A stretch of DNA of 64,000 bases, taken from Euzebyella saccharophila (lineage in GTDB: Bacteria; Bacteroidota; Bacteroidia; Flavobacteriales; Flavobacteriaceae). A program made the translations under genes and the position numbers. Shown in pieces: positions 43,401-51,207 of this stretch. The notes under the pieces were generated by a model, which was not told where the DNA came from, made no database searches, and worked only from the letters and a program-made list of their open reading frames with translations. The DNA is taken from NCBI RefSeq assembly GCF_014855495.1, contig NZ_JACYFJ010000001.1, positions 1,116,001 to 1,180,000 of the forward strand. The letters are read 5' to 3'. Positions within the stretch are counted from its first letter, which is position 1; each line of letters opens with the position of its first letter.

Positions 43401-44600
43401 TTAATGACTGTGTTCGGCTTCGCCCTTTTTTAGTTCCGCCATTAGATAATAAGCGTTGTTTATGGCGTACTGCGTATTTGGTTCTTGTTCGCTCAAAAAA
43501 TCAATGGCAATCCAATCGCCATCGTGGGTGCCTTTGGTGACTTCAATGGGTTTGAATGACCAATCATCACCTTCTTTTTCTGCTGAGAACACAAAAAACC
43601 GTTCGCTATCCGCGGCTATGGCAGCTTCGGGCATCGCCTTAGTTTGTGTATTTTCCGTTTGGATGCACCCCTGAATGTACATCCCGGGAATCAGGTTGCC
43701 TTCCTTGTTCTCAATTTCGGCGTGTACGTGAATCGCCTTCGGGTTTTGTTCAAAGGTCTTTCCTACGGAATAGATTTCGGCAGTCAGTTCCTTTTCGGGA
43801 ATTGACTGTACATTGAAAACCACTTTTTGGCCTTCCTTAACCTTATGGACATCCTTTTCAAAAACCATCAGGTCTGCGTGTACGTGATGGGTGTCCACAA
43901 TTTCCATTAGGTCGGTCTGCGGATCCACGTACTGGCCGGTTTTTATGGCTACTTTTTCCACAAACCCTTCGATGGGACTTCTAAGTGCCACCCGCTGATA
44001 TATAGTACCGTTCCGCACACCGGATGCACTAATGCTCAATTGTTGCAGTTGTGCTTCAAGGCCATTGACCTTACTTCGGGATGCCTGATATTCGGCTTCC
44101 GCTTTTTGAAAGTTGGCACCGCTGCCCACGCCTGCATCATACAATGTTTTTTGCCGTTCATATTCTTTCTTGAGAAACTGGCTATTGCTGAACGCATCGA
44201 GATAATCGGTCTGTTTTTCGATGATATTGGGGTGTGACAAATAGGCGACGGTCTGCCCCTTGCTGACCTTATCGCCCTCAATGACCTCGATGGAAACCAC
44301 GTTGGCACCCACTACTGTTGTGACAGTAGCCTCGTTCTGTGGCGGGACTTCCAACTGCCCGTTGGCTTCTACGTACCCGCTCATATTCCGCATTTTCAGG
44401 GTATCTATTTCCATTTGCAGGGCATCGAACTGTTTGGCCGTAAGCATTACTTCCTCGGCTTCGCCCTCGGAATGTTCTTTTTCCGTTTCCACATTGGCTT
44501 TGTTGTTCTCTGCGGATTCTTTTTTGGATTCGCCACAAGCGGTCAACGCCAAAAGCATCGCCAACAAACCAATAACTGTGTATTTTGATAAATTCTTCAT
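43401..44600 (-). CDS. czcB: CzcB-like RND periplasmic adaptor lipoprotein
   Basis: 399 residues from ATG 44600, giving a proper lipoprotein signal (GLLAMLLALTAC, then GESKKES). A charged, Glu-rich linker (EKEHSEGEAEE) leads into barrel-sandwich and beta-barrel domains: NEATVTTVVGANVVSIEVIEG, VEKVAIKTGQYVDPQTDLM and KVKEGQKVVFNVQSIPEKEL. It bridges CzcA and its outer-membrane channel. Stop codon 14 bp before the Fur gene; ATG 1 bp after the czcA stop. Confidence 0.93.
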   Translation of the reverse strand: MKNLSKYTVIGLLAMLLALTACGESKKESAENNKANVETEKEHSEGEAEEVMLTAKQFDALQMEIDTLKMRNMSGYVEANGQLEVPPQNEATVTTVVGANVVSIEVIEGDKVSKGQTVAYLSHPNIIEKQTDYLDAFSNSQFLKKEYERQKTLYDAGVGSGANFQKAEAEYQASRSKVNGLEAQLQQLSISASGVRNGTIYQRVALRSPIEGFVEKVAIKTGQYVDPQTDLMEIVDTHHVHADLMVFEKDVHKVKEGQKVVFNVQSIPEKELTAEIYSVGKTFEQNPKAIHVHAEIENKEGNLIPGMYIQGCIQTENTQTKAMPEAAIAADSERFFVFSAEKEGDDWSFKPIEVTKGTHDGDWIAIDFLSEQEPNTQYAINNAYYLMAELKKGEAEHSH

Positions 44601-44601
44601 T

Positions 44602-47600
44602 TTATTGCTTGAAATATTGTAGTTCGAAAACTGATTTAAGATAATTGTCGAGTGTTTCCAGCGCATCCATTTCCGTCTGTATGGCATCTCTTATAATTTG
44701 GGTGAATGCGGCATAATCCACGGCACCTTCCTTATACGCTAACAATGCGCCTTGTCGCTGTTCCTCGGCAAGTGGTAAGGCCTTGTCCTTATAGAATTGC
44801 CACGATGCTTCCCATTTTAGATAGGCTTGCAACGCTTGTTGGTATTCTGATTGCAATTGCCGTTTTACAAAGGCTGCATTGGTCTCGGCAATTTCGCTTT
44901 GGATTTTGGCTGCCTTGGCCTGACTGCGTTCCGTACCGGTAAATAATGGAAGGGATATTCCTGCCTGGTAGGTATAGAACCCGCTACTGCCGTTCACCCG
45001 TTGCAGTCCGCCTTGAAGGTTGAGATTGGGCAACAAATCGGAACGTTCAGCTTGGTAGCTGGATTGGGCTTCCTCAATCCGCTTTTGCGAAAGTTCCAGT
45101 TCTGGATGGGTTTCTATTCTTTCAGGTAAGCCCAATATGGCTACTTCGCTTTCATCCAACCTATCGGGAACGGTATAGAACGTGTCGGAAACCAACCAAA
45201 GATTGAGCTTCTGAAGGGCAATGGCGTAATCACTTTCGGCCTGTTGCAGTTTATTGGTGATTTGCAACGCCTGATTGGTTGCCGATGAATATTCCAAACG
45301 TGAAATAGCTTCAACTTTATAGTTTAGTTCAATGGCTTTTTCAAATTGAGAATAGATGGAATCCAGTTCACGGTAGAGTTCAAATTTCTGCCGTTGCTGA
45401 TAGGCCTCTGACCACGCCTTTTTCACTTCCTGTTCCACTTGAAGTGCGGATAGGTCAAATGCAGTTTCCGCCAAGGCGATACGCTGTTTTTGCAACCGCT
45501 TCTTTGCACCGATACCGAATAGATTGATGTTCTGTTGGCCGACGCCTACTATGGTATAGATGCCCTGGCAATCCGAAACTTCCTCACCGCCCGTGAACAC
45601 TTGGGTATTCCCTAAATCATAGGCCGTGCCCTTTAAAGCGTTTTGCTTTTGGATTTCCAACTGTTTGGTTTTCAAGAGTGGATAGTTTTCCTTGGAAATT
45701 TCAACCGCCTGTTCCAACGTAACAACGGGTAGCATATCGTTATTTTGAACTTGCTGCGCTTCTACTTCTGCGAAAGCAAAAAAGAAACAAACCACCGCAG
45801 AAGCGGTTACGATTTTTGAATTGACCTTTACCTTACGTCCCGAACGTTTTTCTACCCATTGATAGAAAATGGGAAGAATAAAAAGGGTCAGCAATGTGGA
45901 TGTAATCAATCCACCAATAACGACTGTCGCCAATGGTCGCTGAACTTCCGCCCCTGCGGATGCGGAAATCGCCATTGGTAGAAACCCAAGGATATCGGTA
46001 AAAGCCGTGAGCATTATGGGGCGCACCCGTCGTTTAGTGCCCTCGATGATACGTTCTTTCAAATCGGTGACACCTTCCTCTTTCAGTTCGTTGAGCCCGC
46101 TTATCATTACCAATCCGTTCAGTACGGCAACCCCAAAAAGCACAATGAAACCGACCCCTGCGGAAATACTAAACGGCATATCCCTGAGCCAGAGAGCGAA
46201 CACACCGCCTATGGTGGCCATAGGGATGGCCAGATAGATCATCAGGGTCTGCGGAAAGGACTTAAGTGCGAAATAAATCAGGATGAAAATGAGCAACAAG
46301 GCTATGGGGACAACGGTCTGTAACCTATTGCTGGCCCGTTCCAGATTTTCAAAGGCACCACCGTAGCGTATGTAGTAGCCTGCGGGCAACTCAAACTGCG
46401 CATCCAGTCTTGCCTGAATGTCCTCGACAACCGACTTTACGTCCCTGTCACGGATGTTGATGCCCACATACGTTCTACGGTTGGTGTTGTCCCGGCTTAT
46501 CTGCATCGGTCCGGGTTCATAGCTTACTTCGGCGATTTCCCGTAAGGGTATCTGGGAACCGTTGGGCAGATTGATGAAGAGGTTTTGAACATCCTCGATA
46601 TCCTGGCGGTTTTCCTTTTGCAATCTAACTACCAAATCGAATCGCTTTTCGCCCTCGAAAATCACACCTGCCTTACCGCCCGCAAATGCGGCCTGCACCA
46701 CATTGTTAAGTTGGTCGATTTCCAGGCCGTACTGTGCCACTTTGTTTCGGTTGTAATCAATGGTAATTTGCGGCAGTCCATCGGTGGCCTCGACTTTCAT
46801 ATCGGCAACACCGGGAACCATCGCAATGATTTTGCCCATTTCTTCGGCCTTACTTGCCAGCACATCCAAATCCTCACCGAACAGCTTGATAGCAACGTCT
46901 TCACGAACGCCTGTAAGTAGTTCATTAAAGCGCATTTCGATGGGTTGGGTAAACTCAAAATTGACACCGGGAACGATGCTAATGGCATCTTTCATCTTTT
47001 TGACCAGTTCATCTTTACTTTCCGCAGAGACCCATTCATCGGTTGGCTTCAGGATGACAAAAACATCGGCAATATCCATCGGCATAGGGTCGGTCGGAAC
47101 ATCGGCCACACCGATACGGCTAAGGACGGTTTCCACCTCGGGAAATTCCGCCTTGACGATGCGTTCTATCTTGGTGGTGGTCTCAATGGTTTCCGAGAGT
47201 GAACTTCCGGGTTTCAAAATGGCGTGAAAGGCGATGTCGCCCTCGTCCAATTGTGGAATGAACTCACCGCCCATTCTGGTAAAGACAAATATTGTCACCG
47301 CAAAAAGGGCAAGTGCAATACCCACGACTATTTTTCCCTTTGAAAGTGCCTTCGTAAGCAAGGGTTCGTATTTTCTTTCTATCCAATGCACGAACCTATC
47401 GCCATAAGACTTCTTCTCGGTTTTCGGTGATCGTAGGAACAGGGCGGATACCATCGGCACATAGGTCAGGCAGAGCAGCATCGCACCAATCATTGCAAAG
47501 ATGAACGTGTGTGCCATTGGCTGGAACATCTTGCCCTCGACGCCTTCCAACGCCAATATGGGAAGGAATACTATAAGGATGATAAGTTGACCGAAAAATG

Positions 47601-48945
47601 CTGCATTCATCATTTTTTTGGAAGCCTTGGCAGCAATATCATCCCGTTTTTCCGAGCTGACCGTATTCTTTTTAGCCACGTAAGAATACATTAGGAACAC
47701 CGTGGCTTCCACAATGATTACCGCACCGTCCACGATGATACCGAAATCGATGGCCCCCAAGCTCATCAGGTTGGCCCAGACATCAAATACGTTCATCAAT
47801 ATAAAGGCAAACAGCAGCGATAAGGGAATGGTCGAGGCCACAATCAGTCCACCACGCCAGTTCCCTAAAAGCAGTACCAGCACGAAGATGACGATAAGGC
47901 CGCCTTCCAATAGGTTTGTGGTCACCGTTCCCGTGGTTTCGGCAATCAGTTCGCTGCGGTCGAGGAACGGTTTGATGACCACGCCTTTAGGCAATGATTG
48001 CTGAATCTGTTCCATTCGCTGGGTCACGTTTTCGATGACCTCGTTGGAATTTGCCCCTTTCAGCATCAGAATCATCCCACCAACGGCCTCGCCCTTACCA
48101 TCTTTGGTCAATGCACCATAGCGCACCGCACTTCCGATACGTACAGTTCCCACATCCTTGATTTTAATGGGAATACCCTCAACGGTCTTGACGACCATAT
48201 TTTCAATATCCGAAACACTTCTGGCGAGACCCTCGCCACGGATAAAATTGGCCTGATGGTTACGCTCGATATAGGCACCACCCGTATTCTGGTTGTTACT
48301 TTCAAGGGTCTGGAAGACGTCTGAAATGGTAATGCCAATGGCGCGCAACTCGTCTGGGTCGACGGCCACTTCGTATTGTTTTTTGTTCCCACCAAATGCA
48401 TTCACTTCCACAACACCGGGAACCATCGCCATTTGCCTGCGGACAATCCAATCCTGAATTGTTCGCAGTTCGGTAGCCGAGTAGTCGTCTTGGTATCCTT
48501 CTTCAACTTCAAGCGTGTACTGGTAGATTTCGCCCAACCCCGTTGAGATTGGCCCGATGGACGGTTGGCCAAAACCTTCGGGAATCTGTTCGCGTACTTC
48601 GGTCAGTTTTTCGGAAACGAGCTGTCGAGGTAGGTAGGTTCCCATATCATCATCGAAAACAACCGTTACCACGGAAAGTCCGAAACGAGATACCGAGCGG
48701 ATTTCCTTAACGTCCGGTAAGTTGCTCATCGCCACTTCCACGGGATAGGTCACGAACTGCTCTATATCCTCTGTACCCAAATTGGGCGATTGCGTGATGA
48801 CCTGTACCTGATTATTCGTAATATCCGGCACAGCATCAATGGGAACCTGGGTCATACTGTAGATACCGGCACCGATAAGTGTCAAGGTGAGCAGACCGAT
48901 AATAAATTTGTTATTGATTGAAAAATCAATGATTCTGTTAATCAT
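44602..48945 (-). CDS. czcA: CzcA-type RND pump fused to its TolC/CzcC outer-membrane channel
   Basis: 1447 residues. Residues 1-1030 are a complete heavy-metal RND pump; TM4 shows AIDFGIIVDGAVIIVEA, the divalent-metal (Zn/Co/Cd, HME1) signature. After RSGRKVKVNSK comes a second signal-peptide-like segment (IVTASAVVCFFFAFAEVEAQ, about 1040-1062), then a full outer-membrane-factor domain (VTLEQAVEISKENYPLLKTK to LDNYLKSVFELQYFKQ). The two halves must end in different membranes, so cleavage at the internal signal is likely. It exports Zn2+, Cd2+ or Co2+ with CzcB. Confidence 0.93.
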   Translation of the reverse strand: MINRIIDFSINNKFIIGLLTLTLIGAGIYSMTQVPIDAVPDITNNQVQVITQSPNLGTEDIEQFVTYPVEVAMSNLPDVKEIRSVSRFGLSVVTVVFDDDMGTYLPRQLVSEKLTEVREQIPEGFGQPSIGPISTGLGEIYQYTLEVEEGYQDDYSATELRTIQDWIVRRQMAMVPGVVEVNAFGGNKKQYEVAVDPDELRAIGITISDVFQTLESNNQNTGGAYIERNHQANFIRGEGLARSVSDIENMVVKTVEGIPIKIKDVGTVRIGSAVRYGALTKDGKGEAVGGMILMLKGANSNEVIENVTQRMEQIQQSLPKGVVIKPFLDRSELIAETTGTVTTNLLEGGLIVIFVLVLLLGNWRGGLIVASTIPLSLLFAFILMNVFDVWANLMSLGAIDFGIIVDGAVIIVEATVFLMYSYVAKKNTVSSEKRDDIAAKASKKMMNAAFFGQLIILIVFLPILALEGVEGKMFQPMAHTFIFAMIGAMLLCLTYVPMVSALFLRSPKTEKKSYGDRFVHWIERKYEPLLTKALSKGKIVVGIALALFAVTIFVFTRMGGEFIPQLDEGDIAFHAILKPGSSLSETIETTTKIERIVKAEFPEVETVLSRIGVADVPTDPMPMDIADVFVILKPTDEWVSAESKDELVKKMKDAISIVPGVNFEFTQPIEMRFNELLTGVREDVAIKLFGEDLDVLASKAEEMGKIIAMVPGVADMKVEATDGLPQITIDYNRNKVAQYGLEIDQLNNVVQAAFAGGKAGVIFEGEKRFDLVVRLQKENRQDIEDVQNLFINLPNGSQIPLREIAEVSYEPGPMQISRDNTNRRTYVGINIRDRDVKSVVEDIQARLDAQFELPAGYYIRYGGAFENLERASNRLQTVVPIALLLIFILIYFALKSFPQTLMIYLAIPMATIGGVFALWLRDMPFSISAGVGFIVLFGVAVLNGLVMISGLNELKEEGVTDLKERIIEGTKRRVRPIMLTAFTDILGFLPMAISASAGAEVQRPLATVVIGGLITSTLLTLFILPIFYQWVEKRSGRKVKVNSKIVTASAVVCFFFAFAEVEAQQVQNNDMLPVVTLEQAVEISKENYPLLKTKQLEIQKQNALKGTAYDLGNTQVFTGGEEVSDCQGIYTIVGVGQQNINLFGIGAKKRLQKQRIALAETAFDLSALQVEQEVKKAWSEAYQQRQKFELYRELDSIYSQFEKAIELNYKVEAISRLEYSSATNQALQITNKLQQAESDYAIALQKLNLWLVSDTFYTVPDRLDESEVAILGLPERIETHPELELSQKRIEEAQSSYQAERSDLLPNLNLQGGLQRVNGSSGFYTYQAGISLPLFTGTERSQAKAAKIQSEIAETNAAFVKRQLQSEYQQALQAYLKWEASWQFYKDKALPLAEEQRQGALLAYKEGAVDYAAFTQIIRDAIQTEMDALETLDNYLKSVFELQYFKQ

Positions 48946-48998
48946 AAAAGAATGGTATTAATTCAGTTGAAATATTGAGGTGCATTCACGAGCAAGCG

Positions 48999-49038
48999 CA
49001 AACATACCTTTGAAGTTTTCAAAAGTTGAAAACTTCAA
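48999..49038 (-). promoter_or_regulatory. czc promoter with 29-bp inverted-repeat operator
   Basis: Exact -7 box TATGTTTG (49006-48999, minus strand). Three bases upstream lies a perfect inverted repeat, 49010-49038, with 13-bp arms TTGAAGTTTTCAA / TTGAAAACTTCAA and a 3-bp spacer. Each arm is itself a dyad TTGAA-N3-TTCAA. It covers the -33 region, the ideal place for a repressor such as the Fur-family protein encoded in the operon (inference). Confidence 0.7.
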
Positions 49039-49068
49039 AACCGGATATAGCTATCCTGTAAAACTGAA

Positions 49069-49377
49069 TTAAACCTGTGGGGGCTGAAAGAGAGAGAAAG
49101 TAATATCCTTACCTATACTGTCGAAGTGGGCAAAGTTATCCTGAGGAATGGTCGCTTTAAGCGGTTCGAAGTTAGCAATACCAAAGTGTATGGTGTGAAC
49201 GTGACAGCAATGGCACTGGCAGAACGGTGAGCAAAGTTCACAATCATCCCCGTGGTCACCGTCAAAATCAACTACCGAGACGGTTTGGGAATCGTCGGCA
49301 ACATTCTCTGAATCGCTACAAGGCACTAAATTGAGCGCCAAGAAGTAAATCGATAGTATGATTGCCATAACTTTCAC
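49069..49377 (-). CDS. DUF6660 family small Cys/His-rich protein
   Basis: 102 residues from GTG 49377. A hydrophobic N-terminus (VMAIILSIYFLALNLVPC) precedes a metal-binding-looking core DCELCSPFCQCHCCHVHTIH, with six Cys and three His in twenty residues. The family accompanies czc-type clusters in Bacteroidota, has no proven role and is probably a periplasmic divalent-metal binder. The exact -7 box TATCTTTG at 49389-49382, followed by CATC and GTG, supports this start rather than the longer frame to 49431. Confidence 0.8.
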   Translation of the reverse strand: MKVMAIILSIYFLALNLVPCSDSENVADDSQTVSVVDFDGDHGDDCELCSPFCQCHCCHVHTIHFGIANFEPLKATIPQDNFAHFDSIGKDITFSLFQPPQV

Positions 49378-49381
49378 GATG

Positions 49382-49389
49382 CAAAGATA
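49382..49389 (-). promoter_or_regulatory. -7 box directly before DUF6660
   Basis: TATCTTTG on the minus strand, then CATCGTG with GTG as start codon; nearly the same start region as the HYC_CC_PP gene. Confidence 0.5.
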
Positions 49390-49435
49390 ACAGAATTTCG
49401 GTGCAACGGGGTTGCAAAATAAAATAGACACCCGT

Positions 49436-50650
49436 TTAAAAATTCACGACACTTTCAAGTGCATTATCCGCATCTTTATGAATAAAGTTGGATTGATACT
49501 TGATTGTTGTAGTTATGGAAGAATGCCTATAAAGTTTCTGAAGCATTTTTATGGGAATCTTATCCTCTGAGATATGCCCAAAGCTATGTCTTGCTATGTG
49601 CATAGTCACCTTTTTGGTTATCTCAGCTTTTAAAGCAGCATCCTTTAGATATTTGTTGAATTTCTTATTGGCTGTTTTAACTTTGGCATATACATCCTTC
49701 GGGTCTTTGAGGTTGGCTTTTTTCATTTCAGGAAACACAAAATCATCGTCACTGTTTCTTCCATTACGATAATGTTCTAAAATGTCGTTCGCCTTGTCAG
49801 GTATTCTAAGGGATAATAATTTGGAATTTTTATCCATTCGATAATGAAGTCGTCCATCATAAATATCATTCCAACGAATTTTAAGGACATCGGCTGTTCT
49901 TATCCCGGCAAAGTAAAAACTGAAAAGCCAGACATTTCTAGCGTGCTTCTCATTGTCACTAAGATTTTCAACACTTTCTAATGATACAATTTCTTCTTTC
50001 GTAAGGCCTACTTTCTCAGTTTCAGGAAATTTTATACGTATTTTATCAGAGCCAAAAGGATAGAGTTTTTTATCAACAATCCCCATCTTGATTGCTCTAT
50101 TATAAATGGTTCTAATAACTACAAGGTTGTTCACGATTGACCTTTCGGAAATCTTTCTGGTAGCCATTAAATAACTTCTGAATTTTCTAAGAAATTGTTC
50201 ATCAATTTCCTGAAAGGTCAGCTGCCTTGATTTCACAAAACTCAAAACGTGGTTTACACGAGCTTTGTCCGCAGAATGGCGTGCTAGTTTTTTGTTTGTT
50301 TCCTGTTCATTTAAAAATTCATCAGCCACCTCAAAAAAGCTGGTAGATTTGGACGAGCTATATAGCTTACTCTTAATCTGATTAGCAGTAATGTCTTTCT
50401 TTTCGGATTGTAGTTCCAATAACTTTCTACTGGCTTCGCTGAGCTTTGTGCTCAGTAAATTATTAAGCCTTGCAGCGTTTGGATGTGATTTCTTAACACG
50501 AATATTTTTTTCATCCCAATCTTTTATGTCAATATAGTGGCCGATGTAGTGATAATTGGAACTACGATTTTTTGTGATTCGAATAGCCAAAGGATAAAGC
50601 CCTTCCTTATTTGGTTTTTTTCTCAGGACGATTTTTACATTTGAAGCCAT
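49436..50650 (-). CDS. int: tyrosine recombinase (island integrase)
   Basis: 404 residues from ATG 50650. An N-terminal arm-binding domain (KIVLRKKPNKEGLYPLAIRI, typical of Bacteroidota integrases) and a SAM-like core-binding domain (DKARVNHVLSFVKSRQLTF) precede the catalytic domain. That domain has Arg in YFAGIRTADVLKIRW, the H-x-x-R box in HIARHSFGH (about 351-354) and Tyr nucleophile in TIKYQSNF (about 385). It should catalyse recombination between tRNA-Leu 3' end and the circular island. It lies 160 bp from attR and reads inward, away from it. Confidence 0.95.
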   Translation of the reverse strand: MASNVKIVLRKKPNKEGLYPLAIRITKNRSSNYHYIGHYIDIKDWDEKNIRVKKSHPNAARLNNLLSTKLSEASRKLLELQSEKKDITANQIKSKLYSSSKSTSFFEVADEFLNEQETNKKLARHSADKARVNHVLSFVKSRQLTFQEIDEQFLRKFRSYLMATRKISERSIVNNLVVIRTIYNRAIKMGIVDKKLYPFGSDKIRIKFPETEKVGLTKEEIVSLESVENLSDNEKHARNVWLFSFYFAGIRTADVLKIRWNDIYDGRLHYRMDKNSKLLSLRIPDKANDILEHYRNGRNSDDDFVFPEMKKANLKDPKDVYAKVKTANKKFNKYLKDAALKAEITKKVTMHIARHSFGHISEDKIPIKMLQKLYRHSSITTTIKYQSNFIHKDADNALESVVNF

Positions 50651-50689
50651 ATCCAATGATTAATTTAGGATATAAAGTTAATCAATTTT

Positions 50690-50709
50690 GGTACAACATA
50701 GGTACAACA
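50690..50709 (+). repeat. right arm-type repeat pair of the island
   Basis: GGTACAACATAGGTACAACA, identical and in the same orientation as 22869-22888. It lies between the integrase start and attR, so integrase binding here could also regulate its own gene. Confidence 0.65.
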
Positions 50710-50809
50710 AATTTTAATTTTAAAGCACATCATATAATTTTAAATAAAATTAAAAAACTCATAAACAATTGATTATAAAATATATTGTGAGAAATTAACT
50801 AAAAATACA

Positions 50810-50865
50810 CTGGATTCAAAATCCAGTTCCTTTGGAGTGTGGGTTCGATTCCCACCCAAGGTACA
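50810..50865 (+). repeat. attR: displaced 3' end of tRNA-Leu
   Basis: Exact 56-bp copy of 22771-22826. No acceptor-stem 5' half precedes it, so it is a fragment and not a tRNA gene. Confidence 0.95.
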
Positions 50866-50869
50866 AAAG

Positions 50870-50908
50870 ACCCTGTTAATCATTTGATTGGCAGGGTTTT
50901 GTTTTTTT
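50870..50908 (+). terminator. original chromosomal terminator of tRNA-Leu
   Basis: ACCCTG/CAGGGT with an inner AATCA/TGATT stem, followed by a T-rich run. It immediately follows the displaced tRNA end, as expected for the ancestral locus. Confidence 0.75.
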
Positions 50909-50934
50909 GATCAGTAGTATTAATTGATTAAAGT

Positions 50935-51147
50935 AATAGAAAATTGTTTTTGTACGGTCCGAAAAAAAGGGAAGGCTACAAAAGGGGTAGGGCTACAGAG
51001 CCTGTGCAGCGTTTAACGAAACGGCCGACGAATACCTTTAAAACAATAAAAGTGTTAGGAATAATTGTGCATCATCGGTCTCGCTTATCGCAAGTTGGTG
51101 GAGTACGGGATGAGGATTTATCGGCTCAGTATCGGTTTGTTTGTTAA
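50935..51147 (+). repeat. dispersed repeat family, copy 1
   Basis: Shares with copy 3 an exact 40-bp block at 51034-51073 (53831-53870) plus similar sequence before it (CGAAACGGCC versus CGAAACGACC; GGTCCGAAAAAAAG versus GGTACGCAAAAAAG). A 67-codon frame (50944-51147) is open through it, with KRPTNTFKTIKVLGIIVH matching KRPMKTFKTIKVLGIIVH in copy 3. Whether any of this is translated is unknown. The stretch from attR to the next gene (51208) holds nothing else that I see. Confidence 0.6.
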
Positions 51148-51207
51148 GTCAATTATTTTCTTTCTAAAGGTGTCGTCTATTGGTGATAAACTGTTGTTGT
51201 GCGCGTT

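Larger units (their letters stand above)
22771..50865. mobile_element. integrated metal-resistance genomic island in tRNA-Leu
   Basis: About 28.0 kb bounded by the 56-bp direct repeats, with a tyrosine integrase (49436-50650) at the right end and a mobilization gene plus an initiator-like gene at the left. Cargo is two multi-gene metal efflux blocks. Matching arm-type repeats (GGTACAACA twice) lie inside both ends. No relaxase, coupling protein or type IV secretion genes are seen, so it is best described as an integrative, probably mobilizable or decayed element. No insertion sequences are visible inside. Confidence 0.9.

Noticed and set aside
50810-50865. Second tRNA-Leu gene
   Set aside because: Only the 3' 54 bases of the tRNA plus CA are present, and the 5' acceptor half and D arm are missing.
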